Source of the DNA: Comamonadaceae bacterium
Lineage (GTDB): Bacteria > Pseudomonadota > Gammaproteobacteria > Burkholderiales > Burkholderiaceae
Assembly: GCA_947377705.1 (NCBI GenBank)
Contig: CANCGU010000099.1
Coordinates: 1-9,170, forward strand
Length of the DNA stretch: 9,170 nucleotides
Direction: 5' to 3'
The notes under the pieces: model-generated
Told to the model about the DNA's origin: nothing
Seen by the model: the letters and a program-made list of their open reading frames with translations, nothing else
Databases searched by the model: none
Shown here: piece after piece, positions 1-7,144 of the stretch
How positions within the stretch are numbered: the first letter of the stretch is position 1
Layout: each line of letters begins with the position of its first letter
Program-made: the position numbers and the translations under genes

Positions 1-255
1 GCGGCTTTATGTGTGCTGCGAATCAAAGTTTCTAAGAATATAAGGGATTGTTTGAAAAGTAGGTGCAACACGAATGAGCTGGAAGTCATTAATCAAATGA
101 GTACATTAGAACTAATTAAGATGAGTCGGCTTGGCAATGCCAATTCAAAGGTAGCGCGTTTTGAAAGAAGTCACTCGAAAAAACTGGTCTTCACATAGTC
201 GACTGTTCGTCAACTCATTAGCAATTGCGGTCCTAAAGCATGGAGAGGGTTAGCA
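1..255. other. Region upstream of cas3, no convincing gene
   Basis: I see no supportable gene here. A 61-codon frame opens at GTG 13 and closes at 198, but it has no Shine-Dalgarno and resembles no family I know. The stretch is the likely promoter and control region of the cas operon, yet I found no -35/-10 pair with good match and spacing. Three small structures are visible: a 13-bp palindrome TTGGCA-A-TGCCAA at 131-143, an imperfect 7-bp stem (197-203 with 209-215, one mismatch) not followed by a T run, and a one-mismatch IHF-like site (AATCAA, four bases, GTA) at 91-103. None is strong alone. A short open stretch at 3-35 ending in TAA could be the tail of an upstream gene but is too short to judge. 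Confidence 0.5.
242..249 (+). promoter_or_regulatory. Ribosome binding site of cas3
   Basis: GGAGAGGG ends 6 nt before the ATG at 256. It is a good Shine-Dalgarno at normal spacing and supports 256 as the start of cas3, the first gene of the operon. Confidence 0.75.
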
Positions 256-2766
256 ATGTTTATCGCCCATATACGCCGGACAGATGGCGCCATTCAAACA
301 GTTTCTGATCACTTGCTAGGTGTTGGCGAAAAAGCCAAGGTATTAGCTAAGAAAATTGAACTAGCCAAAGCATCAGAAACAATTGGGTTGATGCACGATT
401 TCGGGAAATTTTCACAATCCTTTCTTAATTACATCAGTTCTTCCGCAGGCCGTCTTGATCCCGACTTGGATGGGGCATGGGTCAATGCGAGAAGTCTCAA
501 GGGAAAAATTGACCATTCCACAGCTGGCGCGCAATGGATTTATCAAAAACTTAAAAACGAAGATAGCGCAGCAGAGCGTGCTTTGGGTCGAGAGCTGTGT
601 GCCCAAATGCTGGCACTTTGTATCGTCTCGCACCATAGTGGATTGATTGACTGCATCGATATAGATGGCAATAACACCTTCAAGAAGAGAATTGAAAAAG
701 CTGATGAGCTGACCTATTTGAGCGAATGCATTAAGAGTGCAGATGTGGAAGTTTTGGCGAGGGCGAATGCACTATGTACGTCCGAACTAATCAATGAACT
801 TTGGGGCCGTGTGTGGCGCATTCTTAAAGTCACAACGGCTTCAAACAAAGTTAAAGAATTTCAATTGGGTATGCTGACGCGGCTCATATTCAGCACTTTG
901 ATTGATGCTGACCGCATGGATAGCGCCAACTTTGAGAGTCCTCAAAACATAAAGCAAAGATTTTTAGATAAGCCCAACTGGAAGATTCCTATTGGTCGAC
1001 TGGAAACGCAATTGAGGAAAATGGCGGCCACATCAATGGATGCGAGATCGGCCATTGACAGGATACGGCAAGACATCTCGCAAAAGTGCAAAGAGCGTGC
1101 AGGTTTACAGCAAGGCATTTATACGCTCAGTGTGCCCACCGGCGGTGGCAAAACGCTGGCGAGTTTGCGTTACGCCTTGCACCACGCGCAAACGCATCAA
1201 CTTGATCGAATAATTTTCATCATCCCTTACACCTCCATCATTGAGCAAAACGCTAAAGCCGTGCGTGACGTGATTGAGGCCGATGGAGATACAAGGCCTT
1301 GGGTTCTAGAGAGCCATTCCAACTTAGAGCCAGAAAAAGAAACCTGGCAGAGCAAGTTGTTCACCGAGAACTGGGACAGTCCTATTGTGTTCACTACCAT
1401 GGTTCAATTTTTGAACGCTTGCTTTGCTGGGGGCACACAAAGTCCAAGGAGGTTTCACCAACTAACAAAAGCTGTGCTGGTTTTTGATGAAATTCAAACA
1501 CTGCCTATTCAGTGCGTGCATATGTTTTGCAATGCACTCAATTTTTTTGTTAATCATGCATACAGTACCGCGTTACTCTGCACGGCAACTCAACCAATTT
1601 TGAATGACGTTCCTGAGTCAAAGTATGGGCAACTTCAACTCAGCGAAGACCACGAATTGGTAGGAGACTGGGCGTCTTTGAAACAAGTCTTTGCCCAACT
1701 GGATCGCGTTGACATTACCAACCGATGCGAAGCAAAAGGTTGGTCACTAGTGGACATGCGCAATTTTGTACTGGAGAAATTTGAACAAACACAAAGCGTG
1801 CTGGTGATTGTGAATACTAAGGCTTGGGCGCAAAAAATTTACGTCGCATGTAAGGCCGCAGGTATTGCTGAGAATTCCCTCTTTCACCTCAGTACTAATC
1901 AATGTGCTGCGCATCGCAAAGCTTTGCTTGATGGTGCTTTTGGTATCAAGCACGAACTCAAAGCGGGCCATCCCGTGTTATGCATTTCAACGCAGTTAAT
2001 TGAGGCAGGCGTAGATGTTTCATTCGCATGCGTGATTCGGTTTTTGGCTGGCTTGGACTCCATCGCTCAAGCAGCGGGCCGTTGTAATCGCCATGGGGAA
2101 CGCAAAGACGAAGAGGGAAATTCTATTAAGGGGCAGGTGTATATCGTCAGGCCTGATAGTGAAAACACGGACATGTTGCCAGAGATTGAAGTGGGCAAGC
2201 GATGTGCACAACGTGTGTTTGATGAGATTAACGATGCCCATTTGCCGTACAAAGCCGTTTCGCCAGAAGTTATTCAGCGTTACTTTCAATACTTCTTTCA
2301 TAACCGCAAAAGCCAGATGTGTTATCCGTTGGATAAAGCTGGCAACAGAACACTTTTGAATTTGTTGAGTGACAACGAGGGTAATGTTTACGGTAACAAA
2401 AACGATGTTCGTAGAAAAAACCGCCAAGGCCCACTGCTCATGCAGTCATTTATGGAAGCGGGTAAAGCCTTTAAAGCCATTGATGCCCCCACGCAGTCAG
2501 TCATTGTTCCATTCGGTGAAGGTGCCATCTTGATCGCAGAGCTTTGCCGTCTTGATCCTCTCTATCCAGAGTTCTATAAAAATCTTAAAAAAGCACAAAA
2601 ATTTAGTGTCAATGTTTTTCCAAATGTTTGGGAGCAACTTATGAAAGCAAAGGCTGTGAAGTCTATACAGGACACCGGTATTTATTTCTTGCTGGATTCA
2701 AACTATGACGAAGCGTTCGGCTTATCCATTGGCAGCACAGACCGTTCAACATTTATGGGGGTATGA
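256..2766 (+). CDS. cas3: Cas3, type I-C HD nuclease-helicase
   Basis: This 836-residue protein is the effector nuclease-helicase of type I CRISPR interference. In the family, Cas3 is recruited to Cascade-bound DNA, nicks the displaced strand, and unwinds and degrades it in the 3'-5' direction. The N-terminal HD domain shows H19, the HD pair H47-D48 with K51, H87 in DHSTAGA, and H126-H127 in SHHSG, which are the metal ligands. The superfamily 2 helicase follows: Walker A PTGGGKT at 294-300, DEIQ (DEAD-box position) at 411-414, TAT motif at 443-445, motif V region STQLIEAGVDVS from 578, and motif VI QAAGRCNR at 605-612. Length is normal for I-C Cas3 and no catalytic motif is missing, so it should be active. 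The start at 256 has a good Shine-Dalgarno. The stop TGA lies 6 nt before cas5c. Sampled G+C is lower than in the adaptation genes. Confidence 0.97.
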   Translation: MFIAHIRRTDGAIQTVSDHLLGVGEKAKVLAKKIELAKASETIGLMHDFGKFSQSFLNYISSSAGRLDPDLDGAWVNARSLKGKIDHSTAGAQWIYQKLKNEDSAAERALGRELCAQMLALCIVSHHSGLIDCIDIDGNNTFKKRIEKADELTYLSECIKSADVEVLARANALCTSELINELWGRVWRILKVTTASNKVKEFQLGMLTRLIFSTLIDADRMDSANFESPQNIKQRFLDKPNWKIPIGRLETQLRKMAATSMDARSAIDRIRQDISQKCKERAGLQQGIYTLSVPTGGGKTLASLRYALHHAQTHQLDRIIFIIPYTSIIEQNAKAVRDVIEADGDTRPWVLESHSNLEPEKETWQSKLFTENWDSPIVFTTMVQFLNACFAGGTQSPRRFHQLTKAVLVFDEIQTLPIQCVHMFCNALNFFVNHAYSTALLCTATQPILNDVPESKYGQLQLSEDHELVGDWASLKQVFAQLDRVDITNRCEAKGWSLVDMRNFVLEKFEQTQSVLVIVNTKAWAQKIYVACKAAGIAENSLFHLSTNQCAAHRKALLDGAFGIKHELKAGHPVLCISTQLIEAGVDVSFACVIRFLAGLDSIAQAAGRCNRHGERKDEEGNSIKGQVYIVRPDSENTDMLPEIEVGKRCAQRVFDEINDAHLPYKAVSPEVIQRYFQYFFHNRKSQMCYPLDKAGNRTLLNLLSDNEGNVYGNKNDVRRKNRQGPLLMQSFMEAGKAFKAIDAPTQSVIVPFGEGAILIAELCRLDPLYPEFYKNLKKAQKFSVNVFPNVWEQLMKAKAVKSIQDTGIYFLLDSNYDEAFGLSIGSTDRSTFMGV

Positions 2767-2772
2767 CCAATC

Positions 2773-3489
2773 ATGTACAACACGCCAAAAAATAGCATTG
2801 AATTCAAGATATTTGGACGGAACGCTTTGTTCACTGACCCGATTACACGTATTGGTGGTGAGAAGTGTTCATATCATCTGCCGACCTATGAAGCTATCAA
2901 GGGCGTCCTTAAGTCAATCTATTGGAAACCTACGATTACCTGGAAGGTTGACAAGGTAAGGGTGATGAAACCCATACGTACAGAGGCCAAAGGTGTGAAG
3001 CCTTTGAATTGGACTGGCGGCAACACTCTGGCGTACTACACCTATTTGCGTGATGTTGAGTACCAAGTTTTAGCGCATTTTGAATGGAATGAAAACCAAG
3101 TTCATCTTGTTGCTGACCGTAACGATGGCAAGCACTTCAGTATGGCTACACGGGCCTTGAATGCAGGTGGCAGACAAGATATTTTTTTGGGTACTCGTGA
3201 ATGCCAAGGTTATGTGGAGCCTTGTGCTTTTGATTCCGATGCAGGCGTCTATGACGACATTGAAGAGTTAAGTTATGGACTCATGTTCCATAGCTTCGAC
3301 TACCCCGACGAGACAGGCACAAATGAACTTCGTGCCAATTTTTGGCAAGCAACGATGCGACATGGCGTCTTGCAGTTTGAAGCCTCGCACACTCAATTAG
3401 TGAGTAAGTCGGTACGCCCTATGACGCCAAAAGTTTGGGGGCTGCAACAGAACTTAAAGCCTGTTGGCGATGAGGAGTGCAGTAAATGA
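2773..3489 (+). CDS. cas5c: Cas5c (Cas5d), crRNA-processing endoribonuclease
   Basis: This 238-residue RAMP-fold protein is the I-C pre-crRNA nuclease. Type I-C has no Cas6; Cas5c instead cuts at the 3' base of the repeat hairpin and remains bound to the 11-nt 5' handle within Cascade. The sequence has the family blocks YHLPTYEAIKG near residues 34-44, SIYWKPT at 48-54, YLRDVEYQVLAHFEW at 91-105 and LGTRECQGYVEPC in the second half. Y50, K120 and H121 sit where the Bacillus halodurans Cas5d catalytic residues Y46, K116 and H117 would fall with a constant offset of four. That correspondence is from memory, not an alignment. A G-rich GGGGG (2757-2761) lies upstream at long spacing, so initiation probably depends on coupling to the cas3 stop 6 nt before. 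The 3' end overlaps cas8c by 4 nt (ATGA, 3486-3489). Confidence 0.95.
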   Translation: MYNTPKNSIEFKIFGRNALFTDPITRIGGEKCSYHLPTYEAIKGVLKSIYWKPTITWKVDKVRVMKPIRTEAKGVKPLNWTGGNTLAYYTYLRDVEYQVLAHFEWNENQVHLVADRNDGKHFSMATRALNAGGRQDIFLGTRECQGYVEPCAFDSDAGVYDDIEELSYGLMFHSFDYPDETGTNELRANFWQATMRHGVLQFEASHTQLVSKSVRPMTPKVWGLQQNLKPVGDEECSK

Positions 3490-5489
3490 GTTGGATGCAA
3501 CGTCTGTATGACACTTATGAGCAAGCCATCAAGTTAGATCTTTCTCAAGACCAACGCATACCACCCATTCGACATACTATTCAAAACGCACATATTAATA
3601 TTGTGCTGAACGAAAATGCGAAGTTTGTACGTGCCAGGGTGTTAAAGAAAAATCCAGTTGTTCTGCCTGCTACCGAAGCCTCTGAGGCTCGCGCTAATGT
3701 GGATGCGCCACATGGGCTAGCTGACAAAATACAGTATGTTGCTAAAGACTATGTGCAGTGGGGAGGAAGAAAAAAATCTTTTTTCGAAAGTTACCTCAAG
3801 CAGCTACGAGCTTGGTGTCAAGCAGGGGCGCCAAGAAAGGTTGAGTTGATTCTCGATTACGTCAGCCACGGACGTGTGTTTACAGACCTAATTGAAAAAG
3901 CAAAAATTTTTCAAGCGTCATCTCCTGCTTCTGTGTTGACTAGTTGGCCTGATGGGCGCGGTGAAGCGCCTGAAATTTTCAACTCTTTACCTAAGGACGG
4001 TGGGCTCATAGAACCAGGTTCGGCTTTAATTTGTTGGTCGGTTGAGATTCCGGGTGATGTCGAGTCCGACACCTGGAAAGATAGCGAAATTTGGAGTAGC
4101 TGGGTTAACTTTCAATCGTTGCAAGAGTCTCAGTCAGGGCTTTGTTTGATGAGTGGAACGGTGGCCGCCATAGCAAGACTTCATCCCTCGAAGTTGCGCC
4201 ATAGCGGAGACAAGGCTAAATTAATTTCTGCTAATGACCAAGATGGAATGACTTTTCGGGGACGGTTTTTTGAAAGTACAGAGGCTGCATCTTTAAGTGG
4301 CGAAGTGACTCAAAAAGCACATAACGCGCTACGTTGGCTGATTTCGAGACAAGGTGTTCGTAACGGCAATCAGGTCACAATAGCTTGGGCGATCTCTGGC
4401 AAGCCGCTTTTAAATCCGGTTGATGACTGGAGTTATCTAGAGAGCGATAACTGGTCCTCAATTTCCTCAGATGTACCAGCCGCCGAAAATGATATCAACC
4501 ATGGCAACGACCTTGGGTATCAAATTACTCATAGGCTTAACTTAAAGCTTCGCGGTTATCAGCAAGAGCTCAAGGCTACCGAACAACTCAGTTTGATGGT
4601 GCTTGATTCGGCTACGCCAGGTCGGATGGCGATTGGCTACTACAGGGAGTTTTTGCCGAACGAGTATTTCAAGAAACTCAATGCTTGGTATGACCAATTT
4701 TCATGGTATCAGCGCGTTACCAGAGAAATTGAGGTTCCCGGTAAAGCGAAAAAAGATAAAAAAGCAGTATGGCCTATCGTGCCTCCTGCGCCCCTTGCCA
4801 TTGCACAGGCAGTCTATGGCAATACATTGAGCGACGATCTAAAGAAGCAGGTTTATGTACAGGTTTTGCCGTGCATCGTCGAAGGTAGACAAATACCCGA
4901 AGTGTTAGTTATGGCCGCCGTTCATAGGGCTAGCAACCCTATGGCACTAGAACCATGGGAACGCTGGCGCAATCTGGGTGTAGCTTGCGCTTTGTTCAAA
5001 GGTTTTTTAGAACGTTCACAGCAAAGGAGATATGACGTGGCTTTAGAAGAAACTAATCGATCACGCGATTACTTGTTTGGTCGCCTACTGGGCCTTGCAG
5101 ATCACATTGAGGAATATGCACTCAGCATTACTCAGGAAACAAGACCAACCACCGCCATGCGTTTAATGCAGCGCTTTTCTAATCATCCTAAAGATACTTG
5201 GAAGAATATCGAAGAAGCCTTGCATCCTTACTTTGTACGCGTCCGAGGCCGCTACCCGAGCATGGAAAAAGCATTTCGAGGGTTGTTGGACGATGTGCAT
5301 TTCTTGATGAGTGAAGCCGAACAAGGTTTGTTCGATAACGCACCACTTAAAGGTGAGTATTTACTGGGCTATCACCTGCAACGCCGGTGGCTGAAAGACC
5401 ACACCATTGATGAAGGTAAATGGGTTTTGAAAGTCACAGCTGGTGAATCCTCTAAACCAGCTTCGCGCGAAACACAAAATCATTTTTAA
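3486..5489 (+). CDS. cas8c: Cas8c (Csd1), Cascade large subunit
   Basis: This 667-residue protein is the large subunit of type I-C Cascade, which recognises the PAM and helps recruit Cas3. Recognisable Csd1 features are the N-terminal MSWMQRLYDTYEQ, the RHTIQNAHINIVLN stretch, ATEASEAR, HGLADKIQYVAKDY, and the C-terminal LFGRLLGLADHIEEYAL segment. Large subunits diverge strongly, so the call rests on these blocks plus position between cas5c and cas7c. At 667 residues it is somewhat longer than many Cas8c proteins (roughly 600). A lysine-rich segment (GKAKKDKKAVW) occurs around residues 419-429. The ATG is in the ATGA overlap with cas5c and is preceded by GAGGAG at 3472-3477, 8 nt away. The last 150 codons carry their own translation start at 5037 and should also give Cas11c. 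Confidence 0.94.
   Translation: MSWMQRLYDTYEQAIKLDLSQDQRIPPIRHTIQNAHINIVLNENAKFVRARVLKKNPVVLPATEASEARANVDAPHGLADKIQYVAKDYVQWGGRKKSFFESYLKQLRAWCQAGAPRKVELILDYVSHGRVFTDLIEKAKIFQASSPASVLTSWPDGRGEAPEIFNSLPKDGGLIEPGSALICWSVEIPGDVESDTWKDSEIWSSWVNFQSLQESQSGLCLMSGTVAAIARLHPSKLRHSGDKAKLISANDQDGMTFRGRFFESTEAASLSGEVTQKAHNALRWLISRQGVRNGNQVTIAWAISGKPLLNPVDDWSYLESDNWSSISSDVPAAENDINHGNDLGYQITHRLNLKLRGYQQELKATEQLSLMVLDSATPGRMAIGYYREFLPNEYFKKLNAWYDQFSWYQRVTREIEVPGKAKKDKKAVWPIVPPAPLAIAQAVYGNTLSDDLKKQVYVQVLPCIVEGRQIPEVLVMAAVHRASNPMALEPWERWRNLGVACALFKGFLERSQQRRYDVALEETNRSRDYLFGRLLGLADHIEEYALSITQETRPTTAMRLMQRFSNHPKDTWKNIEEALHPYFVRVRGRYPSMEKAFRGLLDDVHFLMSEAEQGLFDNAPLKGEYLLGYHLQRRWLKDHTIDEGKWVLKVTAGESSKPASRETQNHF
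5024..5029 (+). promoter_or_regulatory. Internal ribosome binding site for Cas11c within cas8c
   Basis: AAGGAG lies inside the cas8c reading frame, 7 nt before an in-frame GTG at 5037-5039. An ATG at 5032 is only 2 nt past the Shine-Dalgarno, is out of frame, and would make a four-residue peptide, so GTG is the better start. A near-perfect anti-16S match at ideal spacing inside a gene is the arrangement known for the I-C small subunit. Confidence 0.75.
5037..5489 (+). CDS. cas11c: Cas11c, small Cascade subunit from internal start in cas8c
   Basis: This predicted 150-residue protein is identical to Cas8c residues 518-667. In type I-C systems studied experimentally (for example Desulfovibrio vulgaris), the small subunit is translated from an in-frame internal start near the 3' end of cas8c. 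Several copies line the belly of Cascade and stabilise the R-loop. Here the GTG follows AAGGAG by 7 nt. The product begins VALEETNRSRDYLFGRLLG, the conserved point where the helical C-terminal domain of Csd1 starts, which fits Cas11c. The start codon would be read as methionine. It shares its stop with cas8c, 30 nt before cas7c. Standard gene callers miss such nested frames. The remaining uncertainty is whether this exact GTG is used rather than a later in-frame ATG. Confidence 0.8.
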   Translation: MALEETNRSRDYLFGRLLGLADHIEEYALSITQETRPTTAMRLMQRFSNHPKDTWKNIEEALHPYFVRVRGRYPSMEKAFRGLLDDVHFLMSEAEQGLFDNAPLKGEYLLGYHLQRRWLKDHTIDEGKWVLKVTAGESSKPASRETQNHF

Positions 5490-5519
5490 CTCGATCATTT
5501 TCACAATCAGGAGCTTGCT

Positions 5520-6428
5520 ATGACCCTCAGCAAAAAAATCGACTTCGCCCTCATCATTGAAGTGAACCATGCCAACCCTAATGGAGATCCGCTCAACGGT
5601 AATCGCCCTCGCACTGACTTTGGTGGCTTTGGCGAAATCACCGATGTATGCCTTAAACGAAAGCTCCGAGATCGCTTGCAAGATGCTGGGCAGGCTATCT
5701 TTGTTCAGCCTGATGATCGAAAAAAAGATGGCATGACCAGCCTTAAGAATCGGGCGATGGATGCAGTCGTGGGGCTGGGCGATGACGCTTTCAAGTTCGA
5801 CGTGAAGAAAGGGATTACACCTGAGTCCACCGCCAAAAAGGCTTGTGAAAAATGGTTTGATGTTCGTGCTTTTGGACAGGTGTTTGCATGGAGTGCAGAC
5901 AAGAACGGTAAGAAAGGTAAAAAAGATGAGACTGTCGATAGCGCCGAAAGTTCAACCGGAAATGCCAATGGTGTGTCGATACCCGTTCGTGGTCCCGTCA
6001 CGATTCAGTCGGCCTTTAGCGTTGAGCCTGTTTCGGTGAGTAGCACACAGATCACCAAAAGTGTTAGTGGTGAAGGCGATGGAACTAAGCGAGGCTCTGA
6101 CACCATGGGGATGAAGCATCGTGTCGATAAAGGTATATACGTCACGTATGGTGCGATCACTCCGCAGCTTGCAGAGCGCACAACGTTCAGCGATGCGGAC
6201 GCGCAAGTCATCAAAAGCCTTTTGCCTAAGCTATTTGAAGGCGATGCATCCTCAGCCCGCCCCGAAGGATCAATGTGTATCCTTCATTGGTTTTGGTGGG
6301 AGCAGGAAGGGAAAACGCCTAAATATTCGTCGGCCAAAGTGCACAGAAGTCTAAAAGTTAACCCTGATGGTTCCTTTGAGCTGTTTGATCTTGAGGGATT
6401 GAAGCCTGAATCGGGTGATGGCTTCTAA
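5520..6428 (+). CDS. cas7c: Cas7c (Csd2), Cascade backbone subunit
   Basis: This 302-residue RAMP protein polymerises along the spacer part of the crRNA to form the backbone of Cascade. Family motifs are very clear: NHANPNGDPLNGNRPR at residues 16-31, ITDVCLKRKLRDRL, DVRAFGQVFAW ending at 124, SIPVRGPVTIQSAFSVEPV from 153, ITKSVSGEG, SDTMGMKHRVDKGIYV, SSARPEGSM and YSSAKVHRSLKV. Between the FGQVFAW and SIPVRGP blocks there is a hydrophilic, lysine-rich and then serine/threonine-rich stretch (127-151). It looks like a flexible loop and may be a little longer than usual. The ATG has AGGAG at 5509-5513, 6 nt upstream, the best binding site in the operon. This fits the need for several Cas7 copies per complex. 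The gene starts 30 nt after cas8c and ends 14 nt before cas4. Confidence 0.97.
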   Translation: MTLSKKIDFALIIEVNHANPNGDPLNGNRPRTDFGGFGEITDVCLKRKLRDRLQDAGQAIFVQPDDRKKDGMTSLKNRAMDAVVGLGDDAFKFDVKKGITPESTAKKACEKWFDVRAFGQVFAWSADKNGKKGKKDETVDSAESSTGNANGVSIPVRGPVTIQSAFSVEPVSVSSTQITKSVSGEGDGTKRGSDTMGMKHRVDKGIYVTYGAITPQLAERTTFSDADAQVIKSLLPKLFEGDASSARPEGSMCILHWFWWEQEGKTPKYSSAKVHRSLKVNPDGSFELFDLEGLKPESGDGF

Positions 6429-6442
6429 CTTCGTGAATAACG

Positions 6443-7144
6443 ATGCGATCTATGAATGACGCGGCTATCGAACCTACCATCGCCATCTCCGCCCTCCAGC
6501 ACTACGCTTATTGTCCGCGCCAGTTCGCTTTGATCCACTTGGAACAAGCGTGGAGCGACAACCATTTCACGGCGCAAGGCAATGTGCTGCATGAACGGGT
6601 GGACAGCCAAGAAGCAGAAACTCGGGGGAATAAGCGTTCCGAGCGATCAGTGGAAGTGCGCAGCGATCGGCTGGGACTGCACGGTAAGCTCGATTTGCTG
6701 GAGGTGTTCAACCAAGCCGATGAAGGTAAGCGCTATGTGCCGGTGGAGTACAAGCGCGGCAAACGCAAGGTGATGGACTGGGATCGTATTCAGCTTTGCG
6801 CGCAAGCTATGTGTCTAGAGGAGATGCGCGGCGTATCGGTCACCAACGGGGCGCTTTGGTACTGGCAAGAACGCCTTCGTGAAGTCGTGTCAATTGACGC
6901 GCGGTTGCGCGCTGAAACCTTGGCCTGTGTAGAAGCTGCTCGTGCCGTTTTGCAAAGCCAAATTACACCTTTGCCCACGTCGGACTTTAAACGCTGTAAG
7001 GCTTGCTCCTTGTTAGATATGTGTGTGCCAGACGTCGTGCGTAAAGACCGTTCTGCACAGTACGTGCAAACGTTATTTGAGGAACCGTTTCTAAGCGAAG
7101 ACGATGGCGCAAAGGCCAAGGCTCTAGGAGGGCGTTCGAATTGA
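6443..7144 (+). CDS. cas4: Cas4, RecB-like iron-sulfur nuclease of adaptation
   Basis: This 233-residue protein is the Cas4 (Cas4a/Dna2-type) nuclease. With Cas1-Cas2 it trims prespacers next to the PAM, so that spacers are inserted in functional orientation. Four cysteines for the Fe-S cluster are present: C24 in YCPRQ, then C185, C188 and C194 in CKACSLLDMC. RecB nuclease residues are H50 in GNVLHERV, D84 in GKLDLLEV, E102 and K104 in PVEYKRG, and Q117 in IQLCAQAM. All catalytic and cluster positions look intact. The start is uncertain: ATG 6443 and ATG 6452 (residue 4) are both in frame and neither has a good Shine-Dalgarno, so translation may depend on coupling to cas7c 14 nt upstream. 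The stop overlaps the cas1 start (TTGA, 7141-7144). Confidence 0.95.
   Translation: MRSMNDAAIEPTIAISALQHYAYCPRQFALIHLEQAWSDNHFTAQGNVLHERVDSQEAETRGNKRSERSVEVRSDRLGLHGKLDLLEVFNQADEGKRYVPVEYKRGKRKVMDWDRIQLCAQAMCLEEMRGVSVTNGALWYWQERLREVVSIDARLRAETLACVEAARAVLQSQITPLPTSDFKRCKACSLLDMCVPDVVRKDRSAQYVQTLFEEPFLSEDDGAKAKALGGRSN
7126..7131 (+). promoter_or_regulatory. Ribosome binding site for cas1 (TTG start)
   Basis: AGGAGG lies 9 nt before TTG 7141. This strong site, together with the family N-terminus MKKLLNTLYIT, decides the rare TTG start, which overlaps the cas4 stop. Confidence 0.75.

Noticed and set aside
3..35. Possible tail of an upstream gene ending in TAA at 33-35
   Set aside because: Only ten sense codons are visible, which is not evidence of a gene.
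170..184. Similarity of spacer 3 to the cas3 upstream region (GTCAC, TCG and AAAAAAC in order), suggesting an autoregulatory CreR-like crRNA
   Set aside because: The match needs two 3-nt gaps in the spacer, which crRNA pairing does not tolerate, and it does not start at the seed next to a TTC PAM. Treated as coincidence in A-rich sequence.
13..198. 61-codon + strand frame starting GTG
   Set aside because: No Shine-Dalgarno, no recognisable family, and it lies in a probable control region. Kept only as a note on the upstream region.
204..210. TGTTCGT shared by the cas3 upstream region and the leader inverted repeat
   Set aside because: The same heptamer occurs at least three more times within cas3, cas8c and cas7c, so it is not a specific shared operator.
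1541..1549. Match of the spacer 3 seed TTTTTTGT to cas3 DNA
   Set aside because: Similarity ends after the T-rich seed, and the preceding bases do not form a TTC PAM.
2020..2427. 135-codon - strand frame inside cas3
   Set aside because: It is antisense to the conserved helicase C-terminal region of Cas3, has no family signature, and is best explained as a shadow frame.
5032..5046. ATG at 5032 as the start after the internal Shine-Dalgarno
   Set aside because: It is 2 nt from the Shine-Dalgarno and out of frame, and hits a stop after four codons. The in-frame GTG at 5037 fits better.
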